From contig JAZKTH010000064.1 in NCBI GenBank assembly GCA_036625675.1, positions 1-12,965 of the forward strand: a stretch of DNA of 12,965 nt, given 5' to 3'. A program made the position numbers and the translations under genes. The number at the start of each line of letters is the position of its first letter. Position 1 is the first letter of the stretch. The DNA is from Halalkaliarchaeum sp036625675 (GTDB lineage Archaea; Halobacteriota; Halobacteria; Halobacteriales; Haloferacaceae). The notes below the pieces were generated by a model, which did no database searches, had not been told where the DNA came from, and worked only from the letters and a program-made list of their open reading frames with translations. Below, one piece after another: positions 6,389 through 12,965 of this stretch.

Positions 6389-9300
6389 TTACGTCCCGGG
6401 CTCGAACAGGAGCTCGAACGTCTTTCGCTCGGCGAGGCGCAGGTGTTTGTTCAGGGTCGGTTGGGTGATGCCGAGCCGCTCTGCGACCTCGCTCCCGTCG
6501 TTCTCCCGCGGCCACTCGAAGTAGCCCGCCGAAAGCGCCGTTCGGATCACTTCGTGTTGTCTGGACGTGAGTTCTTCCTCGAGCCGGTCGCTGGTTTCCG
6601 CCGGCGTCAGTTCCCGGCTTCGGTGCTGCCGTTTGGCGGCGAGATCCAGGGAGGGGGCCATTTCCCGGAGTCGGTCGACGAACGATCGGACGTCAGCTTG
6701 CGCCGAGACCTCCACCGAGATCGTCGTCTCCTCGGGCGTGGCGAACGCGTCCCTGAGGACGGCCCCGTACTCCGCGAGCGGCGACCCGAACCAGTCGTCG
6801 GTACGGGCTTCGACGAGCAGTTCGGACGGGTCCCGGGTCACGACGGTCACCTCCCCCGGCAGTTCCCGCTTTGCAACCGGGGCGACGACGTCGGGAACGT
6901 CGCCCTCGAACCGGAAGAAGACGCTGACGGTCCCACCCTGTCCGGTGACGGTCCGCTCGTGGTGTACCTGGCAGCCGGCCTCCCTCGCCGCGCGGGCGAA
7001 CGACAGGTCCACGGCGGCGCCCGAAAACTCCAGCTCGACGGTTTCGTCCGATTCGAGCGCACGGCGGCGTTCGATCGCGGCGAGGGCGTTACCGATGGAC
7101 GTCCCGAGCTGTTCGAGCAGTTCGCGTTCCCGGTCGCCGAACGCGTTCGGCTCGCCGGCACCGACGGCGAGAACCCCGTAGGTGAGCCCGTCGTGAGTCA
7201 GGGGAACCGCACACAGCGACTGGTATCCCTCGGAGAGCGCGTGACGGCGCCAGTCACCGGCAGGTCCGTCGGCGACGATCGAATCGGTGACCCGAACCTC
7301 GCTCGTTCGCCACGCCCGGACCGCGGGGTGGGCGTCGCCACCCTCCGTGGTCGTCAACGGGAGGTCCTCCACGTACCGTTTCGACTCCCCCACGACGGTA
7401 CTCGGCGAGACCCGGTCGACGCCAACGTCCACCGCTCCGATCCAGGCCAGTTCGTACGGTCCGGAGTCGGCGAGCCGTTCGCAGACGGCACGTTCGACCT
7501 CGGCGGGGGCCGACGCCTCCGTGATTGCCGCCTCCACCTGCTGTGCGAGGCGCGCGATCCGGTCCAGGCGGTCGGCCCGCCGCGTCTGGGTGCGGAGCTG
7601 CTCCTCCCGCGCTGCGAGCCGCTCTTGTCCCCGGTGGTAGTTGAGCGTGGCCTCCAGCGTTGCCGCGAGGACGTGGGTCGACTGGATCGCGTCGGAACCG
7701 AGCGACCCGTCGGGGGCACCCGCCAGCAAGAGCCCGTGATTGCCCAGCGGGATCGCTCGCCACTCCCCGAGACCCGCTGGGTCCCTCCTTTCCCCCGCCG
7801 GCTCCCCGTCCGACTCACCGGCGACGAGTTCGCCGGCAGGATCGGCGATCCGTCCCGTCGCGAACGCCTCCCACAGCGGGCCGTCTCCCGGTCCGATCGC
7901 GTCGGGGGTCGTCTCGTTCGAAACCGAGCCTGCCAGCGCCTCCGGGCGGAGGACGCCGTCGTCATCGTCGTAGAGGAACGCGCCGACCGCCGGGAGGTCC
8001 AGCGTCTCCACCGCCGTCTCGACGGCCATCCGGGTCGCCTGTTCGCGGGTGTCCGCGGCCGTCAGGTCGTCGGTCGCCTCGTCGAACGATGCCATCCGAC
8101 GCTCTCGCGCCTTCCGATCCGTGACGTCGCGGCTCACCACCGCGAGCCGGACCGGTTCCTCGCCCCAGTACACCGGGTAGTAGTCCGAGTGAACCCACCG
8201 CACGTCGCCGTCCGGCCGTTCGATGCGGTACTCGATCGAGTACCGATCGTCGGCGGTTCCGCCGTCGATGTCGCGAAGGATCTCGTCGATGAGCGCCCGG
8301 TATTCGCCCTCGTGGTCGGGGTGCAGGGTGCCGAAAAAGCCCTCCTCGTATCGATCGTGCATCTCGTCGAGCGGGAGCCCCCAGATGTCCTCGTAGCCGG
8401 AGCTCACGAAGTCGGGGGCCGGCGAGGGCTCGTCGAGTTCGTGGGCCCGGGCGAAGAAGATCGCCTCGTCGATCCGGTCGAGGATCGCCCGGAGGCGCCG
8501 TTCGGTGCGACGGCGGTCGGTGACGTCCCGCGAAATCGTCAGGAGGCGCTTCTCGCCGTTGATCGTGGCGGGCGTCGCCTTCACGTCCAGCCAGATTCGC
8601 TCTCCGTCGGCCGATTCGAGCTGCCACTCGAGCTCCCGCGACTCGCCCGACTCCATCACGTCCGTAGTGATCTCCCTCGCCCGCCGGCCGGTGAACCCCT
8701 CCTCCGCGACGCTCACCGCCTCCAGTCCCCCCTCGAGGAGGGTCTCCCGGTCGTAACCCGTCAGCTCGCTCATCGTGTCGTTGACGTCGAGGAGGTCGCC
8801 GGTCTCGGGATCGTAAACGTTGATTATGTCGTTGACGCCGTTGAATATCTGCTCGTACTCCCGCTCGCGGCGCTTCCGTTCGGTGACGTCGTCGGCGAAG
8901 CCGACCAGGCGGCCTTCGCCGTTCGGCAGTTCGAGCGGATACACGGTGTCGTCGATCCACCTGATCTCCCCGTCCGGTCGGCGGATCCGGAACTGGAAGT
9001 CGTACCTCTCGTCGGGATCGCCGCCGTCGATGTCGTCGCGCATCACGCCCCACCGCTCCAGGAACCCCTCGCGGTCGCGGGGATCGATCGATTCGAGGAA
9101 GCTCTCCGGGTCCTCGTAGAGTTTTTTCCGCTCCCGTCCCCAGATTTTTTCGTAGGCAGGATTGATGTAAATCACTTCGGAGAGGTCCGTACGCCCGAGG
9201 TAGACGACCTGGTCGATCCGGTCCATCAACATCCTGAACCGGCGCTCGCTCTCCCGGACTTCCGTCGCGCGCTCGATCCTGTCGAGGGCAGTGATCGTGT

Positions 9301-10468
9301 GTTCGGCGAGCGTCCGGACCACGTCCAGCATCACGTCGTCGCGTTCGACGTCCTCGTGGCGCCCGGCGGCGATCAGTCCGTGGTCGCCGAGGGGTAGCAG
9401 GATTCCCGTTTCCGGAGGGTTTTCCTCCCCCTCGTCGCGGGGAACGTACTGGGCGACGGTTCCGGCCTGGAAGACCTCGTACTCGTAACGGTCCGCCTCC
9501 AGCGGCGACACCAGGTCCTCCTCCCTGCCTTCCTCCGTCGCGGCTGCGGGAACGAGCCGTTCCTCGTCGGGGTCGTGCCACCAGCAGACAGCGACCGGAT
9601 GCTCCAGCGCGTCGGCGACCGCATCGACAGCCGTCTCGGCGAGTTCTTCGGACGTGTCCGCGTCCTGCATCCGCTCCGTCGCGTCCCCGAGCGCGCGCAC
9701 TGCTCGTTCCTGGCGTTTTCGGTCGGTCACGTCCCGGACGCTCGCGATAACCCGCTCCCGGCCGTCGAGCGTTACGACGGTGAGGTGGATCTCGCCGACG
9801 AACGTCTCCCCGTCTCGCCGTTCCCCCTCGAACTCGAACAGCTGTGGCCCTTCTTCCCGGGCGCGTCTGATGCGCGCGACGGCGTCGTCGTACACCTCCT
9901 TGTCGTCCGGGAGTACCGTGCCGACGTCCTCGCCGACTAACTCCTCCCGGGAGTAGCCGGTGATTTCACAGTACCGGCCGTTTACGTCCTGGATTTCGCC
10001 GGTATCGGGGTGATGCACCACGAGCCCGTCGGCCACGCTCTCGAAGAGTTCCTTCCGAGTGTCCTCTCGTCGACGCCCGGCGACCTCGATTCCGTGCTCG
10101 AGTCGATCGACGAACAGTCCGGCGTCGCTTTCGGGCAGCCGCCGTGGGAGGGTGTCGGTTGCTCCCGCGGCCAGCGCGTCGACGGACAGCTGTTGGCCCT
10201 CCCCGACCAGGACCACCACGGGGAGTTCCGGCCGCTCGTCGACGCACCTCTCCACGAGGTCGACTACGCCGTCGCCGACCACCTCGCCGTCGACGAGGAC
10301 GCAGTCGGCGTTCCACCGTGCGACGGCGGCGGCGTCTACGGCGTCCGGCTCGACGACTTCGGCCTCGAGCACCGGGGAGAGTCCGGCTTCGGGTTCGGAA
10401 AGCGTCGCCCGGGTCGTTTCGTCCCCCACGGCAACGACACCGGGGGAACGTGACCCCTCAGCAGTCAT
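6389..10468 (-). CDS. Multi-PAS/GAF sensor regulator with Bat-type HTH_10 output
   Basis: This 1359-residue cytoplasmic one-component regulator belongs to the bacterio-opsin activator class. Approximate domains are: receiver-like, 35-130; PAS1, 137-250; GAF1, 255-400; PAS2, 405-535; PAS3, 536-655; PAS4, 656-788; GAF2, 792-947; a short charged helix (about 948-970); GAF3, 970-1136; Bat linker domain, 1140-1290; HTH_10, about 1298-1355 (LTSRQHEVIRTALSAGYFEW and LGITQPTLNKHLR). Each PAS ends in a DVTDRK or similar motif. There is no histidine kinase core, so it should act directly on DNA. The receiver lacks the acidic pair, conserved Thr and Lys, so it is probably not phosphorylated. No membrane helices are evident. 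PAS2 and PAS4 look like an internal duplication. I chose ATG 10468 because the TATA box at 10494-10500 lies inside the longer ORF from 10516. The signal and regulon cannot be read from sequence; light, redox or oxygen are family guesses. Confidence 0.9.
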   Translation of the reverse strand: MTAEGSRSPGVVAVGDETTRATLSEPEAGLSPVLEAEVVEPDAVDAAAVARWNADCVLVDGEVVGDGVVDLVERCVDERPELPVVVLVGEGQQLSVDALAAGATDTLPRRLPESDAGLFVDRLEHGIEVAGRRREDTRKELFESVADGLVVHHPDTGEIQDVNGRYCEITGYSREELVGEDVGTVLPDDKEVYDDAVARIRRAREEGPQLFEFEGERRDGETFVGEIHLTVVTLDGRERVIASVRDVTDRKRQERAVRALGDATERMQDADTSEELAETAVDAVADALEHPVAVCWWHDPDEERLVPAAATEEGREEDLVSPLEADRYEYEVFQAGTVAQYVPRDEGEENPPETGILLPLGDHGLIAAGRHEDVERDDVMLDVVRTLAEHTITALDRIERATEVRESERRFRMLMDRIDQVVYLGRTDLSEVIYINPAYEKIWGRERKKLYEDPESFLESIDPRDREGFLERWGVMRDDIDGGDPDERYDFQFRIRRPDGEIRWIDDTVYPLELPNGEGRLVGFADDVTERKRREREYEQIFNGVNDIINVYDPETGDLLDVNDTMSELTGYDRETLLEGGLEAVSVAEEGFTGRRAREITTDVMESGESRELEWQLESADGERIWLDVKATPATINGEKRLLTISRDVTDRRRTERRLRAILDRIDEAIFFARAHELDEPSPAPDFVSSGYEDIWGLPLDEMHDRYEEGFFGTLHPDHEGEYRALIDEILRDIDGGTADDRYSIEYRIERPDGDVRWVHSDYYPVYWGEEPVRLAVVSRDVTDRKARERRMASFDEATDDLTAADTREQATRMAVETAVETLDLPAVGAFLYDDDDGVLRPEALAGSVSNETTPDAIGPGDGPLWEAFATGRIADPAGELVAGESDGEPAGERRDPAGLGEWRAIPLGNHGLLLAGAPDGSLGSDAIQSTHVLAATLEATLNYHRGQERLAAREEQLRTQTRRADRLDRIARLAQQVEAAITEASAPAEVERAVCERLADSGPYELAWIGAVDVGVDRVSPSTVVGESKRYVEDLPLTTTEGGDAHPAVRAWRTSEVRVTDSIVADGPAGDWRRHALSEGYQSLCAVPLTHDGLTYGVLAVGAGEPNAFGDRERELLEQLGTSIGNALAAIERRRALESDETVELEFSGAAVDLSFARAAREAGCQVHHERTVTGQGGTVSVFFRFEGDVPDVVAPVAKRELPGEVTVVTRDPSELLVEARTDDWFGSPLAEYGAVLRDAFATPEETTISVEVSAQADVRSFVDRLREMAPSLDLAAKRQHRSRELTPAETSDRLEEELTSRQHEVIRTALSAGYFEWPRENDGSEVAERLGITQPTLNKHLRLAERKTFELLFEPGT

Positions 10469-10493
10469 GGCTACTCGCTGTTCCTCGACACCC

Positions 10494-10500
10494 CTAAAAC
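10494..10500 (-). promoter_or_regulatory. TATA box for the multi-sensor regulator, deciding its start
   Basis: On the minus strand GTTTTAG is centred about 29 nt before the ATG at 10468. It falls inside the reading frame if translation began at the upstream ATG at 10516. A promoter inside the first codons is unlikely, so it supports the 10468 start. Confidence 0.55.
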
Positions 10501-10549
10501 GTTCGTTTGGTGTCACGACCCGCCACGCGGTGGGTTCGGGATCGAACTC

Positions 10550-10945
10550 CTACGTCGGGGCGCCGCCGGCGGCGTGTTCGTCGAGCACTTCCTCCATCGC
10601 CTCCTCCTGGGTCGGGTCCCCCGCAAACACGACCAGCGGAGCACTGGTCGGGGCGTAGACGTTCATCTCCTTGCCCTTCGAGGAGTACCACGTTCCGGTT
10701 TCTTCGACCAGCCCCGCCTCCTCGAGGCGGTCCAGGTGGTAGGCGACGTTCTGGATCGAGTTCTCCGTGGACTCGGCCACCTCCGACGCCGGCCCCGGCG
10801 ACTCGTACAGCGTCACGAGGATGCGTCGGGCGGTCTCCGAGGAGAGAACGTTCAGTACCTCGTCGGCCTGATCGACGTTCACGATCGACGGTTCGGTCTC
10901 TACGTCGACGGGAGATCGATCGGGTAAGAGCTCGTTCACGGACAT
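10550..10945 (-). CDS. ArsR-like winged-helix transcriptional regulator
   Basis: This acidic 131-residue protein opens with a polar tail, then a winged-helix domain at about residues 28-98. The first helix is ADEVLNVLSSETARRILVTL (27-46), the helix-turn-helix PASEVAESTENSIQNVAYHL (52-71), and the wing TGTWYSSKGKEMNVYAP (83-99). SSETARRIL and YSSKG-EM-VYAP are, as I recall, signatures of a haloarchaeal ArsR-like family. No metal-binding Cys or His cluster is present, so metal sensing is not supported. Some relatives carry membrane helices after the wing; here the chain ends about 30 residues later without one. It lies 81 nt upstream of the multi-sensor gene on the same strand, but that gene has its own TATA box. 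A weak element (ACTATCT on the minus strand near 10970-10978) could drive a leaderless message. Confidence 0.85.
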   Translation of the reverse strand: MSVNELLPDRSPVDVETEPSIVNVDQADEVLNVLSSETARRILVTLYESPGPASEVAESTENSIQNVAYHLDRLEEAGLVEETGTWYSSKGKEMNVYAPTSAPLVVFAGDPTQEEAMEEVLDEHAAGGAPT

Positions 10946-11012
10946 ACTACTACGAAGTCCCTGTCTCCCCAGATAGTTGCTGACTACGTTGATTGCGGGC
11001 TGCTCCGGTCGA

Positions 11013-11028
11013 GGCTATCAGTATAGCC
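11013..11028. repeat. Perfect palindrome with TATA-like core
   Basis: GGCTATCAGTATAGCC consists of 6-bp arms GGCTAT and ATAGCC around a 4-nt centre. It lies 68 nt upstream of the ArsR-like start and 76 nt upstream of the hydrolase-like fragment. It is A/T-rich for this DNA and could be an operator or part of a promoter in either direction. Confidence 0.45.
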
Positions 11029-11103
11029 CCGGCAGTTCCCGCGCGGGCCGGGGTGCCCTGCGGGGGACAGACGGGTGGTCGAATCTGCATCGACCAGTCT
11101 CAC

Positions 11104-11217
11104 ATGCCGACGGAGACAGTCGACGGGGCCGACCTGTACTACCCCGACGTGCTGGGCGACGTGGACGCTCCGACGCTCGCGTGCGTCGGCTCTTTCCCTC
11201 TCGGGTCGAGAGAAGGT
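11104..11217 (+). pseudogene. Possible alpha/beta-hydrolase N-terminal relic
   Basis: From ATG 11104 the translation MPTETVDGADLYY, then GDVDAPTLACVGSFPLGSRE, resembles the start of alpha/beta-hydrolases (usually DG..LYYE..G..DAPTLVFVHGFPLGS). The oxyanion-region HG appears as GS, and similarity stops near 11217. After that the frame turns basic and continues into sequence antisense to pntB, so no catalytic Ser, Asp or His part remains. I read it as the stump of a gene lost by deletion, based on a short remembered pattern only. Chance similarity or a small real peptide are alternatives. Confidence 0.3.
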
Positions 11218-11266
11218 CCCGCCGAGAAGTCGTCCGCGGGTCGGCGTCCCCGGGGTCGCGCCCCCG

Positions 11267-12715
11267 CTACGAGGTCGCTTCCTTGTACTGGTTCACCAGT
11301 TCCTGCATCGACTCCTTCGCGTCGCCGAACAGCATGCTCGTGTTGTCGCGGGCGAAAAGCGGGTTTGCGATCCCGGAGAAGCCGGGGCTGAGACTCCGCT
11401 TGTTGACCACGACGTGGCGCGCCTCTGTCACGTTCAGAATGGGCATGCCGGCGATGGGGCTGCTGTCGTCCTCGTTAGCCCGGGGGTTGACGACGTCGTT
11501 GGCGCCGGTGACGATGACCAGGTCAGTCTGCGAGAAGTTGGGGTTGACCTCCTCGAGCTCCCGCATCTTCTCGTAGGGAACGTCCGCTTCCGCCAGGAGC
11601 GCGTTCATGTGGCCGGGCATCCGTCCGGCGACGGGGTGGATGCCGAACTCCACGTCGACGCCGTGCTCGTCGAGGAGTTCGACGAGTTCGGCGACGGCGT
11701 GTTGCGCCTGCGCGACCGCCATCCCGTACCCCGGTACGATCACGACCCGATTCGCGGTCTCCAGAAGCATGACAACCTCTTCGGGGGAGGTCTCGGTGAT
11801 CTGCCCCTCGTAGATGTCCTCCATGTCCTCGCCGTCCCCTTCGTCCGTTCCGAGCCCACCGAAGAGGACGTTGGTGAGCGACCGGTTCATCGACTCGCAC
11901 ATGATGACCGTCAGGATCATCCCCGACGCCCCGACCAGCGTCCCGGCGATGATCAGCACCGTGTTGTCGAGGACGAATCCGGTCGTCGCGGCGGCCAGCC
12001 CCGAATAGGAGTTCAACAGGGCGATGACCACCGGCATGTCCGCCCCCCCGATGGGGACGACGAGCGAGATGCCGAGCAGCAACGCGGCGGCCACGAGCAG
12101 CCAGTAGGCGGGAATCCACTCGGCCAGCGGCACCGAGCCGAACACGGTCGGCTGGATCACCAGGTAGAGCCCGGCCAGAACCGCGACCGACAGGAACGCC
12201 GCCTTGATGACGTGGCCGACGGTGGCGCTGACCGGGGAGTCGCCCACCAGCCCGTGGAGCTTGCCGGCGGCGATCAGGCTCCCCGAGAAGGTCACCGACC
12301 CGATTATGCCCGCGATCGCAGCGGTCGTGGTCAGACCCGCAGTTAGCGACCCGCCGGCCGCGAGCACGTCGATCAGCTCCGCGCCGGCGACGACGGCCGA
12401 GGCCCCGCCGCCGAAACCGTTGAACAGGCCCACCAGCTGTGGCATCTCTGTGGTCTCGACGGAGACCGCCAGGTAAGCGCCGACTGCGCCGCCGATCAGC
12501 AGCCCCGCCGCCAGGATCGCCGGCGACAGGATTTCGAACCACAGGATCGTGACGACCACCGCCAGGAACATCCCTCCCGAAGAGATCAGGTTCCCCCGGG
12601 TCGCCGTCCGGGGATGTGTCATGTCCCTGAGACCCTGGATGAAGAGGATTCCGGCCACGAGGTACGTCAGTTGAAGGGTCCACTCCGGCAGCAGCTGCGC
12701 GAGTATCCCGTCCAT
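11267..12715 (-). CDS. pntB: NAD(P) transhydrogenase subunit beta
   Basis: This 482-residue membrane protein forms part of the proton-translocating transhydrogenase, which uses the proton gradient to drive hydride transfer from NADH to NADP+. Residues 1-285 hold about nine hydrophobic segments (domain II). Residues about 310-482 are the soluble NADP(H)-binding domain III, with GYGMAVAQAQ (329-338), GIHPVAGRMPGHMN (358-371), TGANDVVNP (403-411), KRS (439-441) and MLFGDAK (461-467). An acidic loop (DEGDGEDMED, 291-300) joins them. The opening MDGILAQLLPEW fits the family. At the position of E. coli beta-His91 the sequence is LFNGFGGG, with Asn99. The ATG starts one base after the TGA of the upstream alpha-subunit gene, with GAGG at 12726-12729 as ribosome site, so the two are cotranslated. 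It would supply NADPH. Confidence 0.97.
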   Translation of the reverse strand: MDGILAQLLPEWTLQLTYLVAGILFIQGLRDMTHPRTATRGNLISSGGMFLAVVVTILWFEILSPAILAAGLLIGGAVGAYLAVSVETTEMPQLVGLFNGFGGGASAVVAGAELIDVLAAGGSLTAGLTTTAAIAGIIGSVTFSGSLIAAGKLHGLVGDSPVSATVGHVIKAAFLSVAVLAGLYLVIQPTVFGSVPLAEWIPAYWLLVAAALLLGISLVVPIGGADMPVVIALLNSYSGLAAATTGFVLDNTVLIIAGTLVGASGMILTVIMCESMNRSLTNVLFGGLGTDEGDGEDMEDIYEGQITETSPEEVVMLLETANRVVIVPGYGMAVAQAQHAVAELVELLDEHGVDVEFGIHPVAGRMPGHMNALLAEADVPYEKMRELEEVNPNFSQTDLVIVTGANDVVNPRANEDDSSPIAGMPILNVTEARHVVVNKRSLSPGFSGIANPLFARDNTSMLFGDAKESMQELVNQYKEATS

Positions 12716-12716
12716 C

Positions 12717-12965
12717 TCACCGCCCCCTCTGACTGAACTGCGAGAGCATGAAGTGGCTCACCAGGTAGCCGCCGACGACGTTGATCGTCGCCATGACGAC
12801 CGCGATGAACCCGAGGACCGTCGCGAGCGTCGTCGACCCGGAGCCGGCGACCACGACCGATCCCAGGAGGGTAATGCCCGAGATGGCGTTGGCGCCTGAC
12901 ATGAGCGGTGTGTGCAGGTTCGTCGGTATCTTCGTGATGATCTCGTAGCCGACGAAGGCGGCGAG
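12717..12965 (-). CDS. pntA: NAD(P) transhydrogenase subunit alpha, membrane part, C-terminal fragment
   Basis: The frame is open from the right window edge, so only the last 82 residues are seen. They comprise GYEIITKIPTNLHTPLMSGANAISG, two hydrophobic membrane segments, and a short tail SHFMLSQFSQRGR. The HTPLMS-NAISG signature and the ATINVVGGYLVSHFML segment match the membrane portion of PntA. Together with PntB it forms the proton channel. In many archaea and bacteria this portion is a separate small gene (often called pntAB or alpha-2), next to the NAD-binding alpha-1 gene. Whether it is split or fused here lies outside the window. Its TGA is one base from the pntB ATG, which shows a tight operon. 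Confidence 0.9.
   Translation of the reverse strand, partial: LAAFVGYEIITKIPTNLHTPLMSGANAISGITLLGSVVVAGSGSTTLATVLGFIAVVMATINVVGGYLVSHFMLSQFSQRGR

Larger units (their letters stand above)
10946..11266. other. Gene-poor stretch between the ArsR-like gene and pntB
   Basis: These 321 nt contain the probable promoter of the ArsR-like gene, a perfect palindrome at 11013-11028, a hydrolase-like fragment beginning at 11104, and the 3' flank of pntB. No intact gene is supported; the longer open frames on the plus strand run into the antisense of pntB. No T-rich terminator follows the pntB stop. Confidence 0.5.

Noticed and set aside
6443..9397. A 984-codon open frame antisense to the multi-sensor gene
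   Set aside because: It has no recognizable domain and an arginine- and valine-rich composition. Long antisense frames are expected opposite GC-rich codons. The minus-strand frame has clear PAS, GAF and HTH_10 motifs.
11075..12346. A 423-codon plus-strand frame antisense to pntB
   Set aside because: Its translation is full of His, Asp, Gly and Arg runs with no domain. pntB on the other strand is unmistakable.
1..12965. A mobile element, CRISPR array or defence system
   Set aside because: No transposase, integrase, nuclease, Cas or toxin-antitoxin motif was seen in any credible frame. No regularly spaced repeats or flanking target duplications were found. Composition is even throughout.

Overview
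The window looks like a piece of a haloarchaeal (class Halobacteria) chromosome. The evidence is high GC with GC-rich third positions, very acidic predicted proteins, A/T-rich TATA boxes placed about 27 nt before start codons (leaderless transcription), and families typical of this group: PAN ATPase, amphi-Trp protein, a Bat/HTH_10 multi-sensor regulator and many small winged-helix regulators. It reads as ordinary core chromosome. I see no insertion sequence, CRISPR array, tRNA or rRNA.

Layout. 3-596 (+): 3' part of the proteasome-activating ATPase PAN, cut by the window edge. 708-1880 (+): type II NADH dehydrogenase-like flavoprotein. 1938-2471 (-): winged-helix regulator, convergent with it. 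2775-3662 (+): two-domain thiosulfate sulfurtransferase, divergent from that regulator across about 300 nt. 3736-4023 (-): small amphi-Trp protein. 4133-4486 and 4493-4891 (-): tandem paralogous winged-helix regulators, apparently translationally coupled and divergent from the next gene. 5108-6370 (+): PHBH-fold FAD oxidoreductase with eroded flavin motifs. 6389-10468 (-): giant multi-PAS/GAF regulator with a C-terminal Bat/HTH_10 output. 10550-10945 (-): ArsR-like regulator. 10946-11266: 321 nt without an intact gene, holding a palindrome and a possible alpha/beta-hydrolase relic. 11267-12715 (-): pntB. 12717-12965 (-): 3' part of the membrane subunit of PntA, cut by the window edge.

How the genes relate. 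Two blocks concern redox and nicotinamide cofactors: the NDH-2-like enzyme (NADH oxidation) and the proton-translocating transhydrogenase (NADH/NADPH exchange). Five of the eleven or so intact genes encode DNA-binding regulators. Several sit beside divergent or co-directional metabolic genes and may control them, but no target is proven by sequence alone. TATA spacing changes two starts: the sulfurtransferase starts at 2775 rather than 2763, and the giant regulator at 10468 rather than 10516.

I found no clear new multi-gene system. The best leads are the flavin-motif-degenerate oxidoreductase with its duplicated regulator pair, the hydrolase-like relic with a nearby perfect palindrome, and a structured repeat between the regulator pair and the amphi-Trp gene.
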